DNA of 64,000 nt from Rhynchospora pubera (Eukaryota; Streptophyta; Magnoliopsida; Poales; Cyperaceae), in contig JAMFTS010000070.1 in the NCBI GenBank assembly GCA_028095005.1, positions 36,870-100,869 of the forward strand, read 5' to 3'. The notes below the pieces were generated by a model. That model made no database searches. It was not told the DNA's origin and saw nothing but the letters and a program-made list of their open reading frames with translations. This document shows, in pieces, positions 31,801 through 42,183 of this stretch; the stretch's first letter is position 1; each line of letters begins with the position of its first letter. The position numbers and the translations under genes are program-made.

Positions 31801-32381
31801 ATTTCCATGATATCTCGCAATTGATGATGTTGTCTTATATAATAATAATTGACTTGTACGTGTCCTTTAGTGACCCCATATAACATTTATTTCTACCTAG
31901 ATCCATGATAAACTTGTTAAAATTAAAGAGAATGGAAATAAAGAACAAAAAAGCTTGTAACGTATAAGGTAGCTAGGATCCATATGCATACACCCTGAAG
32001 TCATTTTTAACTCGAGTAGTAGAGTTTTGTGGCAATCAGATGATATCTAGAAAATAACATTTGGTGACCAGTGATATGCTACTAATTAAAATCTAAAAAA
32101 TAATATGAAAGAAACTTTACATAAACCTATTTTACTGTTAATTAGCAAATAATAATAAAAAAACTTTTTAAGTTCCTCACATGGATCTAAAAGCAATCCA
32201 AGCACCAAGACCTCCTCATTGATTAAAATCAAACACAAATTCAAACAAGTACAAAATATAATAAGATCTAAAAAAAAAGTTAAAAAAGCAAGCATAAAAT
32301 AGAAATCACTCACTGGTCGAGGTTGATTATTGAATCTTGATCATGACTGATCCCAGCAATAGCTTTCCTAGCCTCCTCCAT
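28805..32381 (-). CDS. TAR1-like: Tryptophan aminotransferase of auxin biosynthesis (TAA1/TAR1-type), complete
   Basis: Five exons: 32381-32314, 31500-31197, 29770-29490, 29375-29074, 28989-28805; total 1140 nt, 379 aa. All introns are GT/AG and all joins are in frame. The product is a PLP-dependent enzyme of the alliinase C-terminal family that converts L-tryptophan to indole-3-pyruvate, the first step of the TAA/YUC auxin route. Signatures: INLDHGDPTMFEPFW near residues 19-33, SPNNPDG near 159-165, Asp182 in VHDMAYYWPQYTP, and the PLP lysine, Lys208, in SKATGHAGTRIGW. Length fits the cytosolic TAA1/TAR1 type (about 380-400 aa); no N-terminal signal or EGF-like alliinase domain is present, unlike TAR2-type proteins. 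No lesion is seen. The long second intron (1.43 kb) is AT-rich. Confidence 0.93.
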
Positions 32382-32589
32382 TTCTGTCTCTCCTCTATCT
32401 TCTTCTGGTTTATGAAAATAAGGTGCGGGCACAAGTTTGAGCCCCTAATCTAGCTTGCTGATTTTGTGTTACCTCAAGCAAAAATGAACAAGACTATTGA
32501 ATTTATAGCTATATAGGAGAGGAAATTGGTACTAAGGTTTGCATGCAGTTCTCTAGGTTGTTTCTGAGTTGTCTCGTGTAGTCGTGTTG

Positions 32590-32599
32590 CATTTATAGA
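32590..32599 (-). promoter_or_regulatory. Likely TATA box of the aminotransferase gene
   Basis: TTCTATAAAT on the minus strand, about 210 bp upstream of the start codon. The same TATTTATAGAAGG context is repeated in the two decayed upstream copies (34090-34105 and 35255-35270). A second TATA-like site (TATATAGCTATAAATTC) lies closer, at about 32497-32512. Confidence 0.45.
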
Positions 32600-32671
32600 A
32601 GGTAAGTGTGCAAAGGAGATGTATCATTAATTATTCATTATATATTAATTTGAATGTATATAATTGTATTA

Positions 32672-33390
32672 TTCATCGATCCTCTCTTTCCGTTACTTTG
32701 AATTTTGCAAACCTTTGTTTGGTGAAGGCTATAAATGGAAAGAAATATTAAAAATTTTCGTCAACTAGCAAGAATGCTATAATTCATTGTTTTGCTTCTC
32801 GAAAATACAAATACGTTAATTCACTTTCTCTGGAAAAGCAACTGAATTTGGGTGCAAGGAGTGATGAAGAGTGTGTTGGTCAAAAAAATTGAAGGCAATC
32901 TTATCTCTTTCTACATTGCTTCAGGGTTCTCAAACTTTGAAGCATTTGTTCTCTTGCTCCTATCTCCGTGCGTGTTTTACTGCAGTTTATTGTGCAATCT
33001 TCAGTTTCTTTGTTGTTTTCTAGGTGGACTTGGAAATACTTTTGGTTCTCATTGCTTTTAGGTTAGAAAGAAATCAATTTAATTATATATTGTGATTCTT
33101 TCTAGTTTTAGGTAAGATATAATAAATTTCTTTATAACATATTTGCAGAGAAAAAAATATTTAGTTGGAAGCCCAACAAAAATAAGCAAATCTATAATTT
33201 TAATTAACTCAATTATTATTATTTTCTAACGAGACTAAAGGAATATTGAGGGGGCACAAAAGGGGAGGCAACATATATACATGACGGTTCTTGAGAATCA
33301 TTGTTTTTATTTTTTGACCTCGATCTTTAGCATATCTTGATTGAATTTTATAGGGTTGTAGACCTAGAAGTTAGAAGTGTGAGGCTTATT
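32672..33390. repeat. Right copy of a segmental duplication (partner 571-2660)
   Basis: Lies directly upstream of the aminotransferase promoter. It retains the uninterrupted target sites for the LINE and SINE insertions found in the left copy. Short frames within it (32852-33061) have counterparts in the left copy (817-1080) but no recognised domain, and are probably non-coding. Confidence 0.8.
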
Positions 33391-33433
33391 GACTAAGGAG
33401 CTTGAAAAATGATAGGAAAAGGAATCACACAAG

Positions 33434-33743
33434 TAGGGCTACCAATACTGCCGTTAGGCACGTGATGACGTTCCGTACAACAGGAACAGAACGAATAATC
33501 GCACAAGTCTTCATTTCGTTCGATAACGAAACGACAAACAGAATAAGGAATAATGCCGTTGTGCTTCTTTTCAAACTGTTTTATGTATAATTTCTTAAGT
33601 GGAATGAATAACACAACGGAATTTTGTGCCGTTTCGAAAACAGAACGGTTAACAAAATGAAATCTTGTACTGTGTTCCTTAACGGAATGGCAAACTAAAC
33701 GGCCTGTTCCGCTGTCGCTTAATTGCCACGTTTGACAGCTCTA
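33434..33743. mobile_element. hAT-type MITE with perfect 8-bp target duplication
   Basis: CACACAAG occurs at 33426-33433 and again at 33744-33751. The element starts TAGGGCTACCAATACTGCC and its inverted end reads TAGAGCTGTCAAACGTGGC. The 8-bp duplication and TAG-GCTGTC-type ends are hallmarks of hAT elements. The interior has many CGTTCCGT/AACGGAAC-type inverted repeats. 310 bp, no transposase. Confidence 0.9.
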
Positions 33744-33782
33744 CACACAAGGGAAGTCAAGACAAAACTTTACTTAATATAT

Positions 33783-33811
33783 GTTAATTAATTAATTAAT
33801 TAATTAATTAC
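33783..33811. repeat. TTAA microsatellite
   Basis: TTAATTAATTAATTAA-type tetranucleotide repeat of about 28 bp. Confidence 0.9.
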
Positions 33812-34039
33812 TGCTCTAATAAGATGATGGGTTAATTTGATTATCACGATTCACACAAAGTCAAACTATCGACATGTATATATATTATTGTTACTGTGCC
33901 AAAACACCTTGGCACAAACCTCCCAAATTATCAATCTCTTTCTAACTTTCTCCCTTTATCAGATCCTAAGATCAAATTAAAGGCTGGCTGTTCAACACAT
34001 ATACTATTTCAAAGTTTCTTATACCAAAAACTAAGTTTC

Positions 34040-34312
34040 AAAGAGTGAGGAGGAAGGTTGGTGCTTGGTTTTGGCTGTTTAGGTTTGTGGTGGTATTTAT
34101 AGAAGGAAAAGGGTGCAAACCAGAAGCGTCTTTCATTATTAATTCATTGAATATTAATGTATGCATATTTGTTTAGGAATTCATTCTTATCTAATTTTGT
34201 TACTTTTGAATTTGAAATCTTTGGCGTGGCTGAAAATATGTTATGGCAAGTGCTAAATTGTCATAATATTTTTACTTCTTTTATTTTGATAAGCATTTGA
34301 TCAAGTTTAGCC
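34040..34312. repeat. Decayed copy 2 of the aminotransferase upstream region
   Basis: Closely matches 35213-35478 (shared GTGCTTGGTTTTGGCTGTTT, GCAAACCAGAAGCGTCTTTC, GGCAAGTGCTAAATTGTCAT). It has the TATTTATAGAAGG context of the functional promoter at 32590. No coding exon follows it downstream in the gene orientation. Confidence 0.8.
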
Positions 34313-34721
34313 GAGTGTACATAGGGTTGTCCTTCTTAGATTGCGGTTTGGTTTGGTTTGGAGTGTGACAATACATAGTTCACCAATTTTATTTTTTACT
34401 TTTTTATGGGCAAAATGGGTACGTAAATGAGCAAATTATTTATTTTTTTTAATACGTTCACTTTTTTTTTTTTTGCAAAAAAAAGTGAAACTATGCGCTG
34501 GAAGATGAAAAATGTCATTTTCTTGTTAGGACCAAACGTTTTTTTATTCCTTTCTGAATATAAGGGTTGGTATAACTTAATACCGTTCCTTAAAAACGGC
34601 AAGCGGTTTCTTTTGAGGCCTCCGTTTTGAAATACAATGGGAGAAGTGACAATATGTGCTTTGAAGCCACGGGATGATAAGTTCCCTGTGATTCTTAATT
34701 ATTGAAATGATAAAACTCATA

Positions 34722-34876
34722 GGCTCCGTTTGGATGCAAGAAGAAGGAGGAAGAAGGAAGAAGGAAAGAAAAAAAATTATAAACAATCTAAATTTTTCAC
34801 AAAGTTACACACTTCTCAATACTTCTTCTCATTTCTTTCTTTCTTTCCTTCTTCCCACACATATCCAAACGGAGCC
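34722..34876. mobile_element. PIF/Harbinger-like MITE, 155 bp
   Basis: Ends GGCTCCGTTTGGATG and ATATCCAAACGGAGCC, flanked by ATA on both sides. Interior GAA-rich then TTC-rich, so most of it can fold on itself. Same style as 5850-5950. Confidence 0.8.
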
Positions 34877-35089
34877 ATAAGAAGGATCCTCTTTTTATTT
34901 TTCTTTTTCCATATAGGATGATTTTCTAATAGGATATTCCCATGATCATCAAATCTTGTGAATAATGAATGGAGGTAATAAGTTTTTTTTTTTTTTGATT
35001 AATTAATTATATAGTTTAGCATATACAGCGGCTTAAGGAAATTTTTGGGGTATTTTTGGGTATAAATCCCTGGCATTATTCTGGCTTGT

Positions 35090-35478
35090 AAGTGTGTGCT
35101 CGCATATTTGAGGTACCGACAAAGGAGGTTGCTTGCTTGTTTATGCTTTTGTGTTACCTTACCTCAAGCAAAATGGTAAGAGTTGAAGACGACAGAACTT
35201 AAAAGAGTGACGAGGAAGGTCGGTGCTTGGTTTTGGCTGTTTATGTTTCTGGTGGTATTTATAGAAGGTAAAGAGTGCAAACCAGAAGCGTCTTTCATTA
35301 TTAATTCATTGAATTAATGTATGTATATTTGTTTAGGAATTCATTCTTATCTAATTTTGTTACTTTTGGTTTTTGAATTTGCTAAATCTTTGGTGGCTGA
35401 AAACATGTTATGGCAAGTGCTAAATTGTCATAATATTTTTATGTCTTTATTTTGATAAGCATTTGATCAAGTTTAGCA
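35090..35478. repeat. Decayed copy 3 of the aminotransferase upstream region
   Basis: 35213-35478 parallels 34040-34312. In addition 35145-35175 (TTTGTGTTACCTTACCTCAAGCAAAATGG) parallels the 5' leader of the real gene at 32466-32487. The leader without exons suggests remnants of tandem gene copies whose coding parts were lost. Confidence 0.7.
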
Positions 35479-35755
35479 GTTGTGTAATAAATTTATTATT
35501 AATATAAATTTATTATTAATACAAAGTAATGCTAGAGTCAAACGATAATCAGAGATTCAACTATATTGAAAATTTAAACCGCTAATCGCTCAATGTGTGA
35601 TCTTCATATTGATATTTTATTTGGAGACCGAATTTTATATTTTCTTAAAATTTTAACTACTTTTCGGATTTTAAAAAATTGGGGGTCTGCAATTATATAA
35701 TTAGATTGAGGATTTATAAAATTCAAAATATAGTAAAAGAAATTCAAAAAATTGT

Positions 35756-36290
35756 ACAGGACTCGTTTTGATGGTATGGGAATAAGGAAGGAATAAGAAT
35801 TTTAGAAAAAAAAATATTAGGAAGAGTGTAACTTTGAGAAGAGTGGGAAGAAACTATTCCTAGGAAGAAAAAATATTGTTTGGATGGTGAGTTAGGAATA
35901 AGCGAATTAATATTAATTAAAGTAAATTATTAAAAATTATTATTTTAATATTAAATAAAGTACTAATTAAAGAGCACACAGAATTTCATTTAGCTATTAG
36001 TATTTAGCTAATTTTGTTGAAATTATGTATATATAATTGTTGGAAGAAACTATTCCTAGGAAGAAGTTATTTTTCTTCTTATTCCTAACTTATTTGGAGC
36101 CTTTGTCTCCGTTTGGATGGTGTGGGAATAAGGGAAGAAGTATGGAAGAAGTATTGGGAAGTGCGCAACTTTGTAAAGAGTTTGGATTGTTTATAATAAA
36201 TTTATTTCCTTATTCTCTAATTTCTATGGCTCATCCAAATAGAGCCAGAAAGAAACTATTCTTCCTTATTTCTAAGCAATCCAAACCACT
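35756..36290. mobile_element. Cluster of degraded MITEs
   Basis: Repeated border-like phrases (CTCCGTTTGGATGGTGTGGG, GGAATAAGG-AGAA, TTCTTATTCCTAACTTATTT, CTATTCCTAGGAAGAA) on both strands indicate two or more nested or adjacent MITEs of the family seen at 16013. Individual ends cannot be fixed by eye. Confidence 0.45.
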
Positions 36291-36342
36291 CAGTTTTTTA
36301 TTAGATCTCCTTCAATATGGAGAATAAACTGAGTGGTTTGTA
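36283..36342. repeat. Short near-perfect hairpin
   Basis: AAACCACTCAGTTT (36286-) pairs with AAACTGAGTGGTTT, extended by TTATT/AATAA and CTCC/GGAG around a small loop. Stem about 22 bp. It may be the end of one of the degraded MITEs. Confidence 0.7.
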
Positions 36343-36560
36343 TCGGTTTTGTAAAATAAAAAATTGAGATCTAATCACATATTCACTTATAACATATATT
36401 CATAATTGTGCATTTAAATTTTAATAACCACTAGATCCTTTAGTCAAGATGAATCGGTATGTGCCTACGAGTCAAGATAAATCGGTATGTCTATAATTGT
36501 ATTTTAACATATACTCGCAATCTGAATCAGTATGTCTACAAGTCAAGATGGAAAAATAAT

Positions 36561-37682
36561 GGGAAAATTTTTTCTGTACCCCTCAAAATCGAGGAAATAC
36601 AAAATTTACCCCTCGAAAATCAAAACTTCTGATTTTGCTCCTCTGAATTTTGGACGCCTTCTGTATTTGCCCCTCTGCCATATTTTCTAATATAAATAAG
36701 ATTAAAATAATAAAATAAAAAATTTCTGACCCTTTTACCCTTTCTCCAAATCTAACGACTCGAATTTATTTCTCTCCACTCCCCTCATATCGTATCTGAA
36801 AGAAATCAACATAAAGGACGAGCGACACAATGGAACCCACTCGTCAGAATTGCCTCTCCAATCTCCATCTTCCGTCCATCCTTCAAAGGAAAAAGAATTA
36901 TTTTTACGCAAGTCCCTCATCTTTTGAATTTAATCTTTCCGGCGATTTTGACCACCGTGATTAACAAAAACAGGCTCTATAGCATAGGGACGGGGAGGAG
37001 AGCATGGGATTTGGGTTAGTTTTGGTTGCGTCGACTCTGTTTGGTGGGACCATCTCGGGTTTGGTACGTCATGAGAGAGGGAATTGGTACCACTAGATTT
37101 TGAAGAAATGATTGTATAAGTTTGCTTGGCAACATTAGAGTTGTGAGGAAAAACGTAATAGTAATAGCAGTCAATTGGCCATGGGAGAGTTCCGTTAAGC
37201 AAGTTCAATTTCAGAAATTGGGGAGGGTATAATTAACGAGAAGTGTTTGCTTGTTTCATGAAATAGTTTATACACATGTCTGATGTATCCAATCATACCC
37301 TTATATTTATTTCTTTAGTTCAACGTGAAATCATTCAAACAGAATTATTCAAGTTTATATAAATTGCAGAAATATCAGACGGAAGATAGACATCGATGGC
37401 CTTGTCAGAATTGAGTGACTGTGTGATTTCGTGTGTTTTTATTTCACGTAAGTACAAGGGCTGATGTGTACAAATGAATTTCAATGTACTAAAAGTGTAG
37501 AGGGGCAAAAGGGTCCGAAATTTTCTGTTTTATTATTTTAATCTTATTTATATTAGAAAATATGACAGAGGGGCAAAAACAGAAGACGTCCGAAATTCGA
37601 AGGGGCAAAATCAGGAATTTTGACTTTTGGGGGGCAAATTCTGTATTTCCTCAGTTTTGAGGGGTACAGAAAAAATGTTCCC
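36561..37682. mobile_element. Mutator-like element with long (~180 bp) terminal inverted repeats
   Basis: The left end GGGAAAATTTTTTCTGTACC and the complement of the right end GGGAACATTTTTTCTGTACC are the start of inverted repeats that extend to about 36740 and 37500. Flanks AAAAATAAT (36552-36560) and AAAAATAAA (37683-37691) form a 9-bp duplication with one difference, as expected for Mutator-like elements. The 760-bp interior has two minus-strand frames (61 and 92 aa) without recognised domains; no transposase. 1.12 kb, non-autonomous. Confidence 0.88.
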
Positions 37683-37691
37683 AAAAATAAA

Positions 37692-39175
37692 ATGTTATCT
37701 CAAATTTGAAGCATGTTATCGCTTTATGAGATTTTTAATATTACCATGATAGTACTAGTTTTGAAATATATAGAAAAATACAATTATAGATATATAGAAC
37801 CAATTTCTTCAAAAAAAAAAAATACATGCATAGAACCAAAAAGTTAAATAATTAAAAATATGCAGATTGTTTCTATATTACTAGAATAAACATGCAAACA
37901 TAAAAATTTACGTTTTCAGACATTGTTTCTCAGAATCTCAGATGTTAAAACTTGCGAAAATAATGAACGGAACTTTTAACTTAAAATACAGGTGGAAGGG
38001 CTAGTTTGAGAAAATAACTATCATCATCATTTCCGTTTGATAGCCACCGTCAAACTTCGAAAAAAACTGCAATCATCATTTGGTTTGTTTTTTTCCTTCT
38101 CCGGACTCTTCTATAAAGAAAAAAAATGAGAATTGATGTTACTTGAAAAGGTTTATATTTATCTTTTGATAATTTGAAGCACTATGTGTGTCTCTCTATT
38201 TTAGCTTCTTTTAGAAATGCTTATTAAGTCAAATTTCATTTGTTAATCAATATATTCCAGATTAATTTCTTTTACATGATCTGTCATAGTTCTCAGTATT
38301 ATAATTTCTGAAATCTTTAAGCAATATTATTGTTATCGGTGTATTCATGTTATTTAATTTAATTGTTTAAACAGCGTTTGTGTACATGTGCTAATTAATG
38401 ATATCTATTATTCAACAATCTTAGTAATACTTAATTTGTTTGCTAAAGTTGTATATTTGCAAGTGTTTTTATAACTTTTACCACATTTTATAATTTGATA
38501 AACATTAAACTACAAGTATTATTAAATCATATGTGATTTTGCTAACGTGCCCAATTAGTCTAATTTGCTTCATTATTATATAGAATCAAATAGATGGTGG
38601 TACCTGTAGTCAGAATAGAATTGATAAAACTTGAGTATAGTTCAATATTATATAGTGCTTAAAGCGTCAAAGCATGATCATCTCGTCTAAATTAACCATG
38701 ATTAACCTGACCGAGTATAGTCCAAAATACCAAGCCATAAGTTGAGAAGAAAAATTAACATGAAAGAGGAAAAACATTAAATGGGACTTAAAGCATTAAT
38801 AAATTAACATAACCACTTCAATTCTATTGGCTCTAAAGAAGATGATCAAAGAATGATATGCAGGGTACTTATGTGGTTCAATTCTATAGTCTAATGCTTA
38901 CCACCTTAATTCAAGTACGTAAATAATTCTGATATTATTATGAGAATTACTTAAAATTTTTAAATATCCTTAATTAATAAAGTATACTTGGTAGTTTTCT
39001 TGGGTTTCATTCATAAACTAAAAATAATAGTTTAGAGTTAGCACTGTCTCTTTTGAAACTGAAATTGCCTACTAGAATTTTGGCAAAATAATTATTCATC
39101 TCCTATATTGACTAGCCCAAAATTATTCAAAAATAAAAACAATTCGAATAGAGGAAGTTGAAAGCCCACAAAAAA
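37692..39175. other. Intergenic AT-rich stretch, nothing recognised
   Basis: No gene, repeat or clear element seen on either strand. Confidence 0.5.
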
Positions 39176-39381
39176 GGGGCGTTTGGCAACACCATAAGTT
39201 AGTGGAGTTAAGGATTAATGTTTGTATTTTTGGAGGTAGTGTTTGAAATTAAGTTAGTAAAATTCTTTGGAGGACTTTGTTCTAACCACGTTGACCTAAA
39301 ACTTATTTCGTAATTGCACATTAATAAGTTAGTTTATTAACTTAGAAGTTAAACAAAACTCATACGTGTTAAACGACTCCC
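39176..39381. mobile_element. MITE with imperfect inverted ends
   Basis: Starts GGGGCGTTTGGCAACACCA; the inverted right end reads GGGAGTCGTTTAACACGTA. Both flanks are A-rich, so the target duplication is unclear. Interior contains TAAGTTAG repeats in both orientations. Confidence 0.55.
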
Positions 39382-40434
39382 AAAAATATAAAAGTGACAT
39401 CATCTCTTTCATCTCCAAGACAAAAGTGGGAGCGATGGAAAAATTAAAACCAAAAAAGTGGGAGACATAAGAAGGAGAGAGTCGACATTTATTACGAAAC
39501 ATATCAAGAGTGGCCCAAAAGGCCGGAAAACAACATGAAGAGCTCATCGGCACGCAATAGTAGAATGAGAGCATACAGGGAAAAGAAAAAGGCTAAATAC
39601 ACATGATCTCGCTATCATGTTGCTAACTTGTAATTGATCACAACAACAAAAAATTCGACTAATAGTCATTCAATTTGCTACTAAAGAGTTAATTAACCAT
39701 ACTAAAGTCATTCCAACCTGTATGCATATAGACATAAAACAACATATATATATATATACAACTTCGACAGACCAAGTGAAGTGCTATTTAAGTCGGAGAT
39801 GGTCTTGCCATGGTCAAGTGCACTGTGCACATGATGCACATAAAACCAATAGAAGAGTACATGTCCTTCGTTTGGGCTCTCCAGAAGTGGAGAATCAAAT
39901 GAAAAGTAAGGAAGATGAGTCGCGATATTATGCTCTGTTGTCTGATTGAGCCTAGTGGGTGATTGGGGAAAAAATAGAAGGAAACATCAGGATTTCAAGA
40001 GCTTATTTGAACTACCCCTATGGTGTAATGAGAAAGCAAAAATTTGTGACAATTATATCTTGAACCATTCACTCTTTGGTACTGGACCCCAAAAAACTAA
40101 ATAACTCATTTCATGATTTCAGTTTTCTTTATATAAGGTAATATAATAGTTTTTATACTACAAATAAGATTACAAATTGTAACATTTATGCATGTCATTT
40201 TGAAATTTGGAGCAAGGTATATCAAGTAATCTTCATTTTCATATCTTTCTTTCGCTCTTTCTTTTCTTTCCTTACCTTTCTTTCATCTTTTAAATTAGAT
40301 CCTGGAGCAAAGTCTTCAAGGACACGTGAAACCATCTAGTGAAGCCCTACATAAAATGATTCATATTAATCCAATTCATGTCATACATTTTTAAGACCCA
40401 CCTCACATAAGTTTCGAGCACAAAAAATGAAAAC
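39382..40434. other. Intergenic, no gene recognised
   Basis: Small frames only; a short AT dinucleotide tract at about 39746-39760. Nothing else recognised. Confidence 0.5.
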
Positions 40435-40676
40435 TGATTACAGTTGCAGTTTTGTCGTCGCTTGAACAAAGTGAACACATAATATAGACAAAGTGAACAT
40501 ATAAATTATCAAAGTGAACTTATGCAAACAAATAAATTCAATAAAAAATAAGTTGAATGTACATATAAAAATCTTAACAAAAGATGACAAAATTTATTTT
40601 CTTATATGCGTTCACTTTGATCTTTGGTATGTTCAATTTGTTCAAGCGATAGCAAAACTACGGATGACAGTTATCA
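40435..40676. mobile_element. Foldback MITE, ~242 bp
   Basis: Left TGATTACAGTTGCAGTTTTG...CGCTTGAACAAAGTGAACA; inverted right end TGATAACTGTCATCCGTAG...CGCTTGAACAAATTGAACA. The inverted repeats are about 46 bp. AAAGTGAAC recurs several times inside. Target duplication not resolved. Confidence 0.65.
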
Positions 40677-41067
40677 TTTCTTCGAAAAAAACACTACTGC
40701 CCACTGTTCATTCTTTATTGAGGATTATATAAATTTTTTTAATTCAATAGATAATTGTCAAGTTAATTTACAGTCACTATTATGATATCTAACCTTGCAA
40801 TATTTGTAAATCATGTCTTTTTATGGTGGTGCATCATTCATGTGCATTGTGATTTGTGAATCACAAACGATATAAATTTCTTGAGAAATTTGTTCTGAGT
40901 CTTAGCCTATGCTCCGGAAATATTTGGGAAAAAAGACGGAAGGGGAGGGGGATGTGGAGGTGCATTCTAACAAGTTAACAATTTACGTGTTCCAAATCCG
41001 AAAATACAAGGTGAATTTTAAATTCTGATAAGGTAAAATTGTTCGTACTCCCAATTTTAAATTAAAT

Positions 41068-41160
41068 TTTTTTTGACGAAAAACAAGGTTCCCGTGCCTT
41101 TTTATTAAAAAAATAAGAACTGTACAAAATCCATTAGTCAGTGGCTAAATTCATGTAAAA
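41068..41160 (-). mobile_element. LINE 3' tail remnant
   Basis: T run at 41068-41077, then a sequence containing CCATTAGTCAGTGGCTAAATTC, similar to the LINE tail at 2222-2240 (GATTAGCCAGTGGCTAATTAC). Minus-strand insertion; target duplication not resolved. Confidence 0.5.
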
Positions 41161-41330
41161 AAATAATTTAGTGCACAATTACCAAATTCGTTGTACAATT
41201 TTTACTCTGAATTTAACTTAGATCAGTTAAAACAATTTCGCCTCTACAGTCACAGGAAAAAAAAAAAAAAGGGACACCTGTCGGCCTCTCAGTTGTGAAT
41301 TAACAAATTAAAGCACCGTTCACCGGATCC

Positions 41331-41499
41331 GTATCCTCTGCCGCGCGCGGTACAACCGCACTTTTCAAACGAGCCTTCAGATCTGATCTGGACGGTTCAA
41401 TTTTTTCGAGCCTATCAATTCGTTAATTTCTAGAGACAGTTCAGATTAGATCAGACGATTGAGATAAAAATGCGGGCAGCAGCGCGCGGCAGAGGATGT
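41331..41499. mobile_element. Foldback MITE a, upstream of the CPSF-A-like gene
   Basis: GTATCCTCTGCCGCGCGC at the left and GCGCGCGGCAGAGGAT at the right, with further inner pairing (GATCTGATCTGGACGGTTCA against GATTAGATCAGACGATTGAG). Most of the unit can fold. Confidence 0.8.
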
Positions 41500-41510
41500 G
41501 GGGAAGGTAT

Positions 41511-41703
41511 CCTCTGCCAACCTTTTTGAGGTCGGTAGAGGGCCAACTCTTGATCCGAGCCGTTCGATCTAATCTCGACGGTTAAAAATTTTCGGGCCTA
41601 CCAATCTCAGTTACATGCACGGGGCTTCCTTAATCGTTGAGATTAGATCTAACGGTTTAGATCGGAAGTTGTCAGTCTACCGATCTTAAAAGGTCGGTAG
41701 AGG
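41511..41703. mobile_element. Foldback MITE b, same family
   Basis: CCTCTGCCAACCTTTTTGAG left and CTTAAAAGGTCGGTAGAGG right are inverted. An inner TCGATCTAATCTCGACGGTT pairs with GAGATTAGATCTAACGG. It begins 11 bp after MITE a. Confidence 0.8.
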
Positions 41704-41712
41704 AGAAATCGC

Positions 41713-41899
41713 ATCCTCTGGATGGCCATCCAGTGGATGGTTCGATCTCAGCCGTCTGATTTAATCTCAATGGCTATAAATGCCCCGTGCATGATACTAA
41801 GATTGATAGGCCCGAAAAAATCTAACCGTTTAGATTAAATCAGACGGCTCGTATCCAAAGACGTCCACTGGATGGTTGTATTACAACCATCCAGAGGAT
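41713..41899. mobile_element. Foldback MITE c, same family
   Basis: ATCCTCTGGATGGCCATCCA left and ACAACCATCCAGAGGAT right are inverted. Inner CAGCCGTCTGATTTAATCTC pairs with GATTAAATCAGACGGCTC. It begins about 10 bp after MITE b and ends about 285 bp before the start codon of the next gene. Confidence 0.8.
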
Positions 41900-42183
41900 A
41901 CGCTCCCCGGTAGAGGATGTGATTCCGAGGATGTGAACAGTTCGCCTATCTCCGAACGCCGTTTCCAATCCTTAATCCGACACGCAACAAAACTAGGCGC
42001 GACGCGCGATACCAGTAATAAAGCTCCGTCGGGCCGAGCCACCGAATCATCGCCATTATTCTCAAAAAAGAAATAAATAAAAGAAGAAAACAAATTGTCG
42101 TCATTAACAGTGGAGAACAGCTCCCGAATCCTAATAAGCGTTTCCAACAATCCAATAGAGATCGAGGCGGTGCGCATAGACGG

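Noticed and set aside
36735..37208. Minus-strand frames in the Mutator-like element as a transposase
   Set aside because: Too short and without any MULE transposase or zinc-finger motif; the element is non-autonomous.
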